64,000 nucleotides of DNA from Posidonia oceanica (Eukaryota > Streptophyta > Magnoliopsida > Alismatales > Posidoniaceae): contig JAZBRS010000026.1 of NCBI GenBank assembly GCA_037176725.1, forward strand, positions 63,590,501-63,654,500. Reading direction: 5' to 3'. The position numbers and the translations under genes were made by a program. Shown here piece by piece: positions 22,225 to 32,355 of this stretch. Within the stretch, counting starts at the first letter, position 1, and every line of letters begins with the position of its first letter. The notes beneath the pieces are model-generated. The model searched no databases. It was not told where the DNA came from and saw nothing but the letters and a program-made list of their open reading frames with translations.

Positions 22225-23523
22225 AGCAGTTGAGCATAGATAAGCAAAGGGAATCCGCAGCAGTCTCGTGGATGCAGGGGTAAGGGCTGGCAGGTGGTCT
22301 GGACCAGCGCAGCTCGAGCAGCGTCAACGCGTTCTAGGCAAGGAGTACTGTCTCAGAGTCGAAGCAAGTTGCAGAGCGGAACGATTGATAAGAAAGAAAG
22401 GATAATTGAGGATGCATGTATGCATGATACAAGTTGGTATGCTTATGAAATGATTAGTATGCTTGGGTGCCCTCAGCATACGGAGTGCTTTGGTGCCTGC
22501 TGCAAAGGAAGGGAATGGTCCCCGGCTCACTGGGCCCTACTTAGACTCTTGGCTTGCTGGTGGCACTCCGGAACGGGTGTTGGCACTTGTACAGGTGGTG
22601 GTGTGGACAGGCTACTTGCCGGACTCTCAGGACCTACACCTATTCTTTCTGCTCTCTTTTTTCTTTATTTCTCCCTCATAGGTATGCAGTCTTTCTCCGC
22701 CCCTAGCTAGGAGAGGGTAAGTGTTTGCTTTTGGAGGGAAGTGGTAGACCCTTTTTAAGCTTAACACCCTTGGGTCTCTTGTAAGGTACGAGGGATGATG
22801 GTGCCTGCATTTTTGGGCTGAATCTTGCCCTTCTCTTTTCTTCTTTTCTTTTTTTTTGCTTGCTTTTTCTCCTTCTTTTTTTTGTTTTTGTTCTATCTCT
22901 TTTTTTTTTGCTTGTTTGATTTCTTTTTTTCTCTTTTTTTTTCAGGCTTTTGCTATCCCCATTTTGGTGGCAAAAGAAGGGTGTTTGAGTTGTGATGGGT
23001 CTAGGCTTTGGGTCTGCTATGTGATGGGTAGAAGGAGCAGGGTTAGACTGCACACCCTTATCTCTAGGGCCGGCTTCTATCTTCGTCTTCTGTTCCTTGG
23101 ACGTGCCCAAGCCTAGACGTCTACTCTCGCTTTTTTTCAAACTCACATGCTAACATTTTTTTCTCCCTCAGAGGTGTATGTCCTTACGAGTTTAGGCAGT
23201 TCGCCTGTCCTGATTGGTGGTGGCTCCCTCACTAGCTAAGACATCTAAGTAGTGCCAGGTGAGGTAGGGCGGACTCTTTCCAGAGCAGGCAAGCACTTCC
23301 AGTTCTCATCACCGGGCCGAAGATGCAATGCATGATTTGAGAGGATGACGATGATGATTTGAAAAGAGAGATGATGCATGTTTTGAGAAGATGACGATGA
23401 TGATTTTGAAAAGAGAGAATGCAAGAGTAGGATAGATAGAAGACGCAGGTAGGACGAGAATGCAAGAAGCGAGAATGCAAGTGTGTAGGTGGGAGAAGGG
23501 CATTTGCAACGAGGCCGCCCTCG
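22225..23523 (-). other. Spacer between integrase and the DUF7745-like ORF
   Basis: No conserved coding frame is seen. It contains a plus-strand pyrimidine tract (22828-22945; purine-rich on the element's sense strand), which is retained in internal region 2 (about 42820-42937). Any separate promoter for the downstream ORF would lie here, but I see no clear TATA box. Confidence 0.45.
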
Positions 23524-24085
23524 GCTACTGATAGTACTTCTTGAGATAGTAGAGGTTGACGGGCTCAGACTGCTCGACCTGGTCCATATCCTCAAGAGCT
23601 ACAGTGCCTCTCGAGAAGATCTGCTTGACCACAAAGGGGCCACGCCAATTAGGTCGGAATTTCCCTCGACCATCAGGCAAATGAATGGCGTGCAAAACGA
23701 GGTCCCCTGGCTAAAAGTTTCTGGGCTGGACCTTCTTCAAGAATGCTCTGGCCATCCGCTTCTGGTAGCAGTGAGCGTTGTGCATAGCTTGCTGTTTGTG
23801 CTCATCAATCAGATTTAGTTGGACGCAGCGGTCTTCAACCCATTCTGCCTCTTCCAACTCAGCTTCTCGTAGGATCCGCAGTGAGGGGATCTCTACTTCG
23901 ACAGGCAACACCGCTTCCATGCTGTATACCAGAGAATACGGGGTGGCTCCCGTCGAGGTCCGGATTGATGTCCTGTATGCCCAGAGCGCGTACGGGAGCT
24001 TGTCATGCCAATCCTTGTGGGTTTCTGCCATCTTCTTCAGGATTTTAACAATGTTCTTGTTTGCAGACTCCACTGCTCCGTTCAT
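23524..24085 (-). pseudogene. Integrase C-terminal part, internal region 1
   Basis: The frame continues from the catalytic core and includes MNGAVESANK, which carries the glutamate of the DDE triad, then ALWAYRTSIRTSTGATPYSLVY, a conserved Ty3/gypsy integrase region. The GPY-like C-terminal module ends in KKYYQ before a stop near 23524. In-frame TAG stops are at 24086-24088 (before MNGAVE) and 23711-23713. The second is CAG in internal region 2. Confidence 0.85.
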
Positions 24086-24397
24086 CTATGGTCGGTAGGG
24101 CGAGGATCTATGATGCTTGATCTTGAGACTCTGCAGGTATTCCTTGATCCTTTTGGCAATGAAGTTTGTGCCATTATTAAGGATGACAGAGTGCGGGACC
24201 CCATATCGGGCAACGATATTATTCTTGATAAACTTTTCTGTTGCCACAGCGGTGATTGTCTTATAAGAGGCTGCTTCCACCCACTTGGTAAAGTAATCGA
24301 TCGCTACCAGAATGTAACGATGACCATTTGAAGCAGCCAGGTGGATGGCGCCAATGACATCAATTCCCCAGGTGGAGAAAGGCCATGGCGAAGACAT
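24086..24397 (-). pseudogene. Integrase catalytic core, internal region 1
   Basis: It encodes the rve-type core that joins cDNA to host DNA. The first catalytic aspartate is in the WGIDVIG segment. The second should lie before the NG of the NGTNF motif, but codon 24176-24178 reads AAT (Asn), while internal region 2 has GAT (Asp). A TAG stop separates this part from the upstream zinc-finger ORF and another ends it at 24086. The core is therefore inactive in this copy. Confidence 0.85.
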
Positions 24398-24406
24398 GTT
24401 ATGCAG

Positions 24407-25171
24407 CTATTGTGGGGGGGCCTTGATGAAGTTACCATGGATCTGGCAGTTGTGGCATGTACGCACGAATCGGCAGCAGTCTGCTTCCATGGTCTGCCAA
24501 AAATATCCTTGGAGCATGATCTTCTTGGCCAAGAGGACGCCGTTCATGTGCGGGCCACAGGTCCCTGCATGCACTTGAAGCATCAGCATGTCAGCCTCTG
24601 ATCTGTTCAGGCAGCGCAGTAGCATCTGATTATATGACCTTCTAAACAGCTGCCCAGCCCCCAACACATACTTTGACGCTAGACGCGCCAGAGTTCTCTT
24701 GTCTGCTGCCGCGGTATCAGGAGGAAAGCTGCCAGACTCCAGGAAAGATTTTATGTCTTGATACCAGGGCTGCTCCTCTGCTGGATCCGTCTCTTCTATG
24801 TTCATGCAGTATGCAGGCTGCTCAATGCGAGTAACAGATACATCCACTGCGCTGTCTTTAGGTATAGTGAGCCAGGATGCCAGAGTTGCTAGCGCGTCTG
24901 CGTACGCGTTCTTTGCTCTGTTCATGTATGTGAAGCAGATGCTCTCAAATTCTTCCATCAGCCTCAGCAGGTGTTCGTGATATGGCACAAGTTTGGGATC
25001 TTTTGTCCTCCAGTCGCCGTTCACTTGAGAAATCACTAGCATGGCATCACCGTGCACATGCAGCTTCTGCGCCTTATGCTCGAGGGCGACTTTCAACCCT
25101 AGGATGCATGCTTCATATTCCGCTTCATTGTTTGTGCAGGTGAAAGTCAGCTTCCTCGCAAAAGGAATCAT
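24407..25171 (-). pseudogene. Archaeal-type RNase H plus integrase H2C2 zinc finger, internal region 1
   Basis: Residues about 1-110 carry TNNEAEYEACILGLKVAL and KNAYADALATLAS, typical of the second RNase H domain (RVT_3-like) acquired by the Tat lineage. Residues about 180-250 form the integrase H2C2 zinc finger, with HAGTCGPHMNG and CHNCQIHG. The first catalytic strand (YFDGAVN) lies upstream near 25240 in another frame, so a frameshift and a TAG at 25182-25184 break the domain. The ORF ends in TAG at 24407-24409. The same lesions occur in internal region 2. Confidence 0.85.
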
Positions 25172-25199
25172 CTGTCCCTAGGGCGTGGCAGCACTGCGC

Positions 25200-25520
25200 C
25201 TACGCCTCGGCCCTTTTTGTTGACAGCGCCATCAAAGTAAAGCTGCCATTCCTCTTGTCCTCCATTGCGAAGAGGATGTCCTCGTCAGGGATCTGCGTCT
25301 GGCGGGGTTGGTATTCAGGCAGAGGAAGATCAGCAAGATGGTCTGCCATGGCCTGACCCTTCATGGATTTCTGTGTGACAAAGGTGATGTCGTACTGAGA
25401 CAATAACACCTGCCACTTAGCACATCTGCCTACCATGGCCGGCTTTTGAAAGAGGAACTTGATAGGATCATGCCAGCATAAGAGCTAAACTGGGTATGCC
25501 ATCATATAGTGCCTTAGTTT
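25200..25520 (-). pseudogene. Connection between the two RNase H domains, internal region 1
   Basis: It contains VLLSQYDITFVTQKSMKGQ and ADHLADLP, the conserved link between the usual RNase H and the archaeal-type one. The frame is the same as RT, but TAG stops occur at 25521-25523 and between AYPV and LLC near 25485. The frame then shifts before the second RNase H. Confidence 0.75.
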
Positions 25521-26540
25521 CTATGCAGCCCAGACAAGGGACAAGCAGGTCTTCTCTAGTGTACTGTACCTGGCTTCGCATTCATTAAATTTCTTGCTCA
25601 GGTAATAGATGGCGCGCTCCTTTCTACCAGATTCGTCATGTTGGCCCAAGACGGCGCCCATGGAATGCTGTGTGGTAGAAAGGTAGAGAAGCAAAGGTCT
25701 CCCTGGTGCAGAGGGAACCAGGACAGGAGGCTTAATCAACAGCTGCTTGATCTTGGCAAATGCAACCTGACACTCCTCGCTCCAGTCGATTTGTGCATTC
25801 TTCTTCAGGAGCTTGAATATGGGTTCACAGATGGGCGTAAGCTGTGCAATAAAGCGACTGATATACTGTAAACGCCCAAGCAGACTTCTGACCTCCTTTT
25901 CAGTTCTGGGGGGTGGCATGTCCACGATGGCTTTTGCTTTCATCGGGTCCACCTCAATCCCCCTTTGGCTAACAATGTAGCCGAGCAGTTTGCCCGAAGA
26001 CACCCCGAATACACACTTTTTGGGATTCAGGCGCAACTTGTACTTCCGTAGACGATCAAAGAGCTTTTTTAGACAGGCAAGATGGTCTTCAGGCTCTCTG
26101 GTTTTAGCAATCATGTCGTCTACATAGACCTCTACTTCTTGGTGCATGAGGTCGTGGAACAGCGCAGTCATGGCCCTCTGATAGGTCGCACCAGCATTCT
26201 TCAGACCGAACGGCATGACTTCGTAGCAGAAGACTCCCCAAGGGGTGATGAATGAAGTCTTTTCCATGTCTTCTTCTGCCATTTTAACTTGGTTATATCC
26301 AGAAAAGCCGTCCATGAAGGAGCGCTTCTTGTGGCCCGCTGTATTGTCGACTAGGACGTCGATGTGAGGCAAGGGGAAGTCGTCCTTGGGACTCGCCTTG
26401 TTTAGGTCCCTGTAGTCGATGCAGATCCGGATACGGCCATCTTTCTTGGGCACAGGTACAATGTTTGCCAGCCACTCAGGATAAAGAACGACCTTCAGAA
26501 AGTTGACTCTGAGCTGCTTCATTATCTCTTCTTTGATCAT
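25521..26540 (-). pseudogene. Reverse transcriptase and RNase H, internal region 1
   Basis: This 339-residue open part contains WLANIVPVPKKDGRIR and the RT core. The catalytic YVDD is at about residues 139-142 (26115-26126), and MPFGLKNAGATYQ and LGYIVSQRGIEV are present. The usual RNase H follows (about 245-339) with QHSMGAVLGQ and AIYYLSKKF. RT motifs are intact. The ORF is separated from its N-terminal extension by TAG at 26550-26552, in place of what is normally an acidic residue codon, and is cut by TAG at 25521. Read on the minus strand it is in the same frame as Gag-Pro. Confidence 0.9.
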
Positions 26541-26549
26541 GAGCAGCCA

Positions 26550-27002
26550 CTATGGTCGCCATCTTCTTAGTTTCTGCTTCACTGGCTTGGCATCCGGGTT
26601 TAAGGGCAGATTGTGCACCACTATCTCTATGTCAAGGCCGACCATATCCTCATAACTCCAGGCGAAGATATCCGCATATTCTTTCAAAAATGCGATGAAC
26701 TCTGCTCGAGCCTGGGAGGACAGCTGAGCGCTGATACGGACTTCTCTGACTTCCTCAGCTGTGTCGATGTTGACAACCTCTGTTTCTTCTTCAACATGGA
26801 GGTTGGGGCCTTCTGGGTCGTCGTCATAGGGCTGGAACTCGGGCAATGGTTCGTCAATCTCATCCATGCCCGTATCATCCTCCTCTCCATAAGCAATAAG
26901 TTCCGAGAGGATCTCTTTCTCAATGGAAGGACTTGTGATGTCGAAAGAGTGTATATGTTCCGCTGCTTGGCCCTGGTGACGCTTCAGGATGGTCACGCTC
27001 AC
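26550..27002 (-). pseudogene. N-terminal extension of Pol, internal region 1
   Basis: This 150-residue open stretch has TILKRHQGQ at its start, an acidic centre, then FLKEYADIFAWSYEDM and a KQKLRR end. These lead into the RT domain in Tat polyproteins. It is in frame with RT and with the upstream linker, separated by single stop codons (TGA near 27021; TAG at 26550). Homologous sequence resumes in element X at about 63900. Confidence 0.8.
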
Positions 27003-27020
27003 CCAAGTATTCTGGTAGCC

Positions 27021-27902
27021 TCAGTGCGCGACCTCCGTCCCAGCAACTCCTTCTACTGTTTGCTCTAGCCTGACTGATTCTGCTGAGCGTTCTGCTGATA
27101 CTGCTGAAGGCCTTGCTGATTCTGCTGTTGATACTGCTCTTGATACTGCTGATGAGGCTGCTAACAACTCTGCTACTGATTCTGCTTTCTGCTTTGTTAC
27201 CGCAGCTGCTTGGACTGCTAGTGCTTCCTCTTCTGAGTCTTCTAGTGTGCTTGTGGAGGGTATGCCAGACCAGCGGCTGATCTGGGCACTGCCGCTCGCT
27301 ATGCTGCTCCAGCGAGGCATGTGTTGCACAAACCACCTAGACCCGCCTTCTGGTCAGAGAGTGATGAGCTCATCTGGTCTAGGGGAGTCCGACGTTGCTG
27401 AGCCTTCTTCCAGGACCATGATAGAGGCATGGTCTTCTTGCAGAGGAGGGTCCGTAACCGCGGCTTTCCCTTTCCTTTCTACGGCTCGATGCTCTGCCAG
27501 GTCTTTTGCTATCGACTTGATTTGTTCTTGATAAAGTAGCTCTAAGTCGGACATCCATGAATCGACCTGGGCTTCTATCGCCACTCCTTCCTCCTCGTCT
27601 GAGGGTGAGTCGACGTAGTAGGCGCCGGGGGCCTGCGGCACTGGCCCGACTGCAAGACGGATTGCTGCCCTCGAAATTTGCATGATCTGGCTCATGAGCG
27701 CGCCTGATAATGGCAGCTTTGGCGTGGGAGATCCAAACAGACTGGTCAGTGGCACCACAGATGGGTATGCTGCCAGAATCACTGTTGCAGGTGGAAGGCA
27801 GGCAGAGATGCTCTTCTGAGGGCTCAAGGGTCGGGAGACTATGGTGCTTAGTTGGTCCTTTGCACCTGGTTGTGACTGTGAGAGTGCAGCTTCTGATGCC
27901 AT
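27021..27902 (-). pseudogene. Pro-Pol linker, internal region 1
   Basis: There are two open parts in one frame (27902-27354 and 27329-27021). The first is acidic near DSPSDEEEG and ends at VLEEGSATSDSPRPDE. The second is an alanine/serine/glutamate/valine-rich stretch with repeats of the AESV and AVS type. No domain is recognised. The frame is shared with protease and RT, so no intron is needed between them. Element X has the same linker, where a solo LTR interrupts it. Confidence 0.65.
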
Positions 27903-27953
27903 GGGGGCCTGCCATGAGAGTTGCTGTTTTGCGGTAGGAAGATGCGAAGTGGA

Positions 27954-30900
27954 CTACGCCGGCTGCATTCTCAGTGATGCGACTGCTGAAGTAGGCTGAG
28001 TTGTGCTGCTGACTGAATTGATCGACTGTCCCTCCAGAGAGAATGACAGTGGCACTGGTGCGACTGCGACCGCAGGTAGCCTGCCCGATTCTGCCAGAAG
28101 GAGTGTCTCTAACTCCTGTACCGCTGCTGCCAGTACTTGTGATGTAGATGTGGCTGCAAAAGTGTGAGAGCTTGCCAGTTCTGCCACAGAACCTGCTGAG
28201 CTGTCTGCTGTATTCGCGGGAGGGAGAGCTGAACAAATTGACTGTGGTGCCTCTGTGCTGATCATTGCCTTGCTGCCAGTTGGGACTGCCTCTACTGTGC
28301 CAGACTGCTCCTCATCCGAGTAGTAGTCCTCAATGCAGACCCAATCTTCTGCCGGTACCGCGGCTTGATCATCGATCGATCCCAGAACTCCTACACTGGT
28401 GAAGTTAGTGAGGTCTCTGGGGATGGCTGGTTCTTGATCCTTGAGCTGAAGGCAGTGATCTTCGTTGAGCTTGGGTTCGTAACTGAGGCCTTCAGATTTC
28501 CTCCGCTCCACTGCTGCGATCGGCTCTGCGATCCCCTGGCCGTGACGCCCGAGCGGTGTACCCTTTATGTAACCCCACCTATGACATACGTTCTCGACCA
28601 TTCGGAAGGGGTTGCTGTGAATGGCCAAGGAGTTGACACGTTCAAGATCAGGAATGAAGTTAACCGGCTCGCACCGATTAACGCGATATAGAGCTTCAGA
28701 AGTCTCGGGGTCAAACGAGATAGCTTGTGAAGACACGGGGGAGACTGCTTCGATACGCTCCTTCTCAAAGTTCTCCGCCATGACGACAATGACATCATCG
28801 CCGCGACGGTACTTTATCAACCGATGGAGGGTCGAAGGAAGGACCTGATGCTTGTGGAGCCAAGGGCGCCCAAGCAGAAGATTGAAAATCGGCTTCAAGT
28901 CGACGACATAGAATTCTACATCGAAGACGACCTGGCCGATAGCAAGAGGAATAATCAGGATCCCTAGAGCGTCATGGTGGGTGTTGTCAAAAGCTGTCAT
29001 TCCCTTCACGGCTGGCGTGATGTCCTCGGCTTTGAATCCGAGCTTGGTTGCAGTACGCAAGGGGCAGACGTTAAGGCCTGACCCATTATCAACCAGTGTT
29101 AGGGGAATGCGAAAGTTTTTGAACTGGACCGTGATGAACAGGGGTTGGTTGTGATTAATCCCCGTCGGAGGTAGTTCATCACTTGTAAAAGAGATGACCT
29201 GGGGCTCCGCAATCATCCCTACCATGCTTTCCAAGGCTGAAGGCTCAATAGACTGGGACACACGGGCAGCCTGGAACACGCGAAGAAAAGACTCGCGGTG
29301 TTCGGCAGAGGTGTGGATCAGGTCCCAAATGGAAATGTCAGCTTTGACCTCCTTAAGTTGGGAGGTTATGTCTGCCTTGGGTTGGTTCTTTTTGGCAACA
29401 GGAGGGGTTGTTTTGGCAAGCTCTAAGGGGGTAGTGTCAGGAAGTTGGGCCGCTACAGGTTGGGCAGGGATTTGGCTTGCTACAGGTTGATTTGAGGTTG
29501 GGTCTACTACAGGTTGGTTAAAGGGTGGGGGCATAGCAGGTTTAGGGTGACTTGGCCTAATTGCCGGTGCTGGGGGCCTGTAGACCCTCCCCGATCGCGT
29601 TACTTCCGCACACATTTCTGTGGCGTAGCTGTAAGGGACGCGATGGGTGTCCAAGGTTAAATCAATAACCACTGGAGCACGTGCTGCGAGCACAGGAGGG
29701 GTAACAGGGGGACCTACTGGGTATTGAGGTCTACCTGGAGGGTATGGTTGTTGGGGTGGGAAGGCTGGGGCAGGTTGAGGTCTGCCTAGAAGGTGTACAA
29801 GGGATCCTAGCTGAGGTCGCCCTAAGAGGTGGACGGGGGATCTAGGCTGGACCCTAGCTAGAAGGTGTACAGGGGATTGAGCCTGAGGAAGCACAGCGGG
29901 AGGCGCGAAGGGGCGCTCCGGCCTGGCACGCGGTCGGATCATGTGAATTCCCGACTCGGAGCCGGCAACTGCCGCAAGATAGAGATTTACAGGGAAAGGC
30001 TCAGAAATATCAAAGATAAGATCAGAAGGGTCTACCACAGAGGTAGTAGGCCCAGAAGGGAAGACAGAGTGGATGCCTAAGGTTCCCGCCCCTCCCAGAT
30101 AAGAGTGCTCCGGTAAGGGTTGGTGGATGATGCCAGAATGAGGGGGAACAGCTGAATGTGCAGATGCATGTGTGTGTGCTTGAGTGGATGCCTCGTGCGT
30201 GTCAATCACAATCGTTCCCGATTCGATTAAATCCTGAATAGCGTTCCGCAAGGAGAAGCAATTGTCCGTCGAATGCCCGGTACTTCGATGGAAATTGCAG
30301 AAGAGGTTCGCCCTAAACCAATACGGCAAAGGATTTGGGGGCGGACGAACCTCCAGGAACTTCAGGAGCGATGCAACCTTTGGCAAGATGACCGTGAGCG
30401 GTTCCACTAGTGGGGCGAATTTCCGCTTCTCAGTGGGTGGCCTTCTTTGCCTCTGGTATGAGCCTTGCAGAACCGGTGCGGCGGGGTAGACCGGTCTAGC
30501 GGTGGTTGTGATTTGTGGTGTGGGTGGATTCCTAAGTGCAGGGGCGTACACCATCTGAGCTGGGGTAGGCCGGGATGGCAAGTGAACAGGCACAGCAGGG
30601 GAGTCGACGAATGCAACAGCGGTTTTCGGCGAGTCCTTCCTTTTCGGGCGGTTGTTGCTGCTGCCGCTGTTGTTGTTGGAGGCACTGCTGTTGGCACTGT
30701 TACTGCTGATCACGGCCTGCTTAGCGAACGCAGAGAGAGCCGGGAAGTTGCCACTCCGCAAAGAACTCTCCACACGCACTCCAGCTTTGATGAGTGCTGC
30801 AAAAGTAGTGACTGGTTGGATGCTAAGCAGAGCTCCAAGAGATGGCTGCGCCCCTTTGATGACGATCTCAATAGACTCCTTGTCAGAGGGTCTATCTCGA

Positions 30901-31190
30901 ACCTGAGAGGCAAGGGCGCGCCAGCGGCCGACGTACTCCCCGAACGGCTCGCCGGAATTCTGCTTAATTGCGATCAAGTCCGCCCGCTTTGGGACCAGAT
31001 CGAGGTTGAAGGAGTATTGTTCCAGGAACGCCTGACTGAGGTCGTTCCAAGTCTTGATGGCTGACATATCAAGCGATGTGAACCACTTGAGTGCCGACCC
31101 GGTCAAACTCTTCTGGAATAGGCGGATCAGTAACCTCTCGTCAGCCTGAAGCTGAGCGAGATCACCGCAATACGCCTTCAGGTGTGCCAC
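27954..31190 (-). CDS. Gag C-terminal part, zinc knuckle, protease and G-patch-like domain
   Basis: This is the longest open frame in the window (1078 residues). Residues about 1-150 are the gag capsid-like core (KSLTGSALKWFTSL, FNLDLVPKRADL). A CxxH zinc knuckle (FCNFHRSTGHSTDNC) is near 305. A proline-rich stretch follows. The aspartic protease is around 665-830, with active site LVDNGSGLNV at about 702 and LLLGRPWLHKH. A G-patch-like segment (GYIKGTPLGRHGQGIAEP) is near 870. The true gag start lies upstream in another frame (32355), so this ORF's ATG is internal. It ends at TAG 27954-27956 and continues in the same frame after it. Deleted in internal region 2. Confidence 0.9.
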   Translation of the reverse strand: MAHLKAYCGDLAQLQADERLLIRLFQKSLTGSALKWFTSLDMSAIKTWNDLSQAFLEQYSFNLDLVPKRADLIAIKQNSGEPFGEYVGRWRALASQVRDRPSDKESIEIVIKGAQPSLGALLSIQPVTTFAALIKAGVRVESSLRSGNFPALSAFAKQAVISSNSANSSASNNNSGSSNNRPKRKDSPKTAVAFVDSPAVPVHLPSRPTPAQMVYAPALRNPPTPQITTTARPVYPAAPVLQGSYQRQRRPPTEKRKFAPLVEPLTVILPKVASLLKFLEVRPPPNPLPYWFRANLFCNFHRSTGHSTDNCFSLRNAIQDLIESGTIVIDTHEASTQAHTHASAHSAVPPHSGIIHQPLPEHSYLGGAGTLGIHSVFPSGPTTSVVDPSDLIFDISEPFPVNLYLAAVAGSESGIHMIRPRARPERPFAPPAVLPQAQSPVHLLARVQPRSPVHLLGRPQLGSLVHLLGRPQPAPAFPPQQPYPPGRPQYPVGPPVTPPVLAARAPVVIDLTLDTHRVPYSYATEMCAEVTRSGRVYRPPAPAIRPSHPKPAMPPPFNQPVVDPTSNQPVASQIPAQPVAAQLPDTTPLELAKTTPPVAKKNQPKADITSQLKEVKADISIWDLIHTSAEHRESFLRVFQAARVSQSIEPSALESMVGMIAEPQVISFTSDELPPTGINHNQPLFITVQFKNFRIPLTLVDNGSGLNVCPLRTATKLGFKAEDITPAVKGMTAFDNTHHDALGILIIPLAIGQVVFDVEFYVVDLKPIFNLLLGRPWLHKHQVLPSTLHRLIKYRRGDDVIVVMAENFEKERIEAVSPVSSQAISFDPETSEALYRVNRCEPVNFIPDLERVNSLAIHSNPFRMVENVCHRWGYIKGTPLGRHGQGIAEPIAAVERRKSEGLSYEPKLNEDHCLQLKDQEPAIPRDLTNFTSVGVLGSIDDQAAVPAEDWVCIEDYYSDEEQSGTVEAVPTGSKAMISTEAPQSICSALPPANTADSSAGSVAELASSHTFAATSTSQVLAAAVQELETLLLAESGRLPAVAVAPVPLSFSLEGQSINSVSSTTQPTSAVASLRMQPA

Positions 31191-31294
31191 GGGGCAGCCC
31201 CTACCATTGTATTTCTCGAAGTCCGGGATTTTGAACTTCGGAGGGAGTACCGCCTCTGGAAAGCAGCAGAGGTCCCGAAATTGGTAGGTCTAGT

Positions 31295-32355
31295 GCTCAG
31301 TACCCTGCACTAGTCGTAGTGCCTTCTCCAAGACGTCCATCCGGTTGTTGATGGGGTCCGGAGTTTGCTGTTATAGGGGAGGGATCAGCAGGGGTAGTGA
31401 GCACATACGCCGAATGGGTCGCACCTAAGTACTCCTCCGGATCTACCATAGCGTCGCCTTGTGGAGCAACGGGATGGCCGGCGTATCCGTGCTGGGGAAC
31501 TGTGTATGCAGGAATGTATGCAGGATGCTGGGCTTTATGCAAAGGAGAAGAGTAAATGCCATGCTGTGCTGTGATAGGGGTAGGATGACGGAGCACCAGT
31601 TGCTGTACAGGCGGGGTGCCAGACAGCGAGTCAGTGAGGTACTGGGCTCCAGCCGGTCCGAAGGACTGACCACCAGGGGGAAGAGGAGCATGCTGTGCTA
31701 GGTGTTGTACAGCAGGAGGCGGTAGACGGGCCCCCATCGTCGGAACCGTGAGCAGTTGAGACGATGGTCGAGGCAGAGGTGTGGAGGTAGATGCATGAAA
31801 TGCAGGGACTGGCCTCAAAGGAACCTCAGGGACGACAGGAGCACAGGAAGGACGAACCGATAGAGCTATGCCCTGCAGTCTCTGGGCAAGCTCCATCAGG
31901 TGCTGGTACTGCGCCTCAGGCGTCTCGCCAGTGGGGACGCTGAAGTGCAGTGCCGGCGAAGGTTGAGAGGCAAATGGCACGGACACAGACTGTCCAGGAG
32001 GAAAAGGTTCAACAGTAAAAGTCGCAGCAGCGGTAGAAGGGATGTCAAAGGCGACGTATCCCTGGGATGGAGGGGGCAGTGGTGACTCCGAAGCGCGAGT
32101 GACGGTCATCAAGATAGACTCGGCGACCGGATCCGGAGGAAGAGATGCTTGCCACTGTCCCGGGACATACTGAGATCCTAGAGGCGTCAGGGGAGGAAAC
32201 CCTAGCGTCGGAGGGGAAACAAAAGGGACAGAAGGAGCAACCGGAGGGGCCGGAATGGAAACACCCTCCGTGACAGGAGTAAAGAGAGGCTCACTGACGT
32301 ACTGGGCCATTGCTGACCTAGAGCGCGTGAGAATAGGACTGCGACGGGTATGCAA
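31295..32355 (-). pseudogene. Gag N-terminal part, internal region 1
   Basis: The 352-residue frame starts MHTRRSPILTRSRSAM and is rich in proline and glutamine. Its relative in X starts near 57120. A frameshift near 31370 and a TAG at about 31292 separate it from the gag core at 31190. In the shifted frame the conserved segment before FKIPDFEKYNGRGC is readable, so the break is small. The start is chosen because the homologous region in X and internal region 2 begins at the same place. Confidence 0.8.

Noticed and set aside
22703..23146. Lysine-rich 147-residue minus-strand ORF, and similar at 42554-43045
   Set aside because: It is read from a homopurine tract; low complexity and no conserved motif.
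23711..24601. Plus-strand ORFs of 77-109 residues opposite integrase
   Set aside because: They are antisense shadows of the integrase gene, without independent features.
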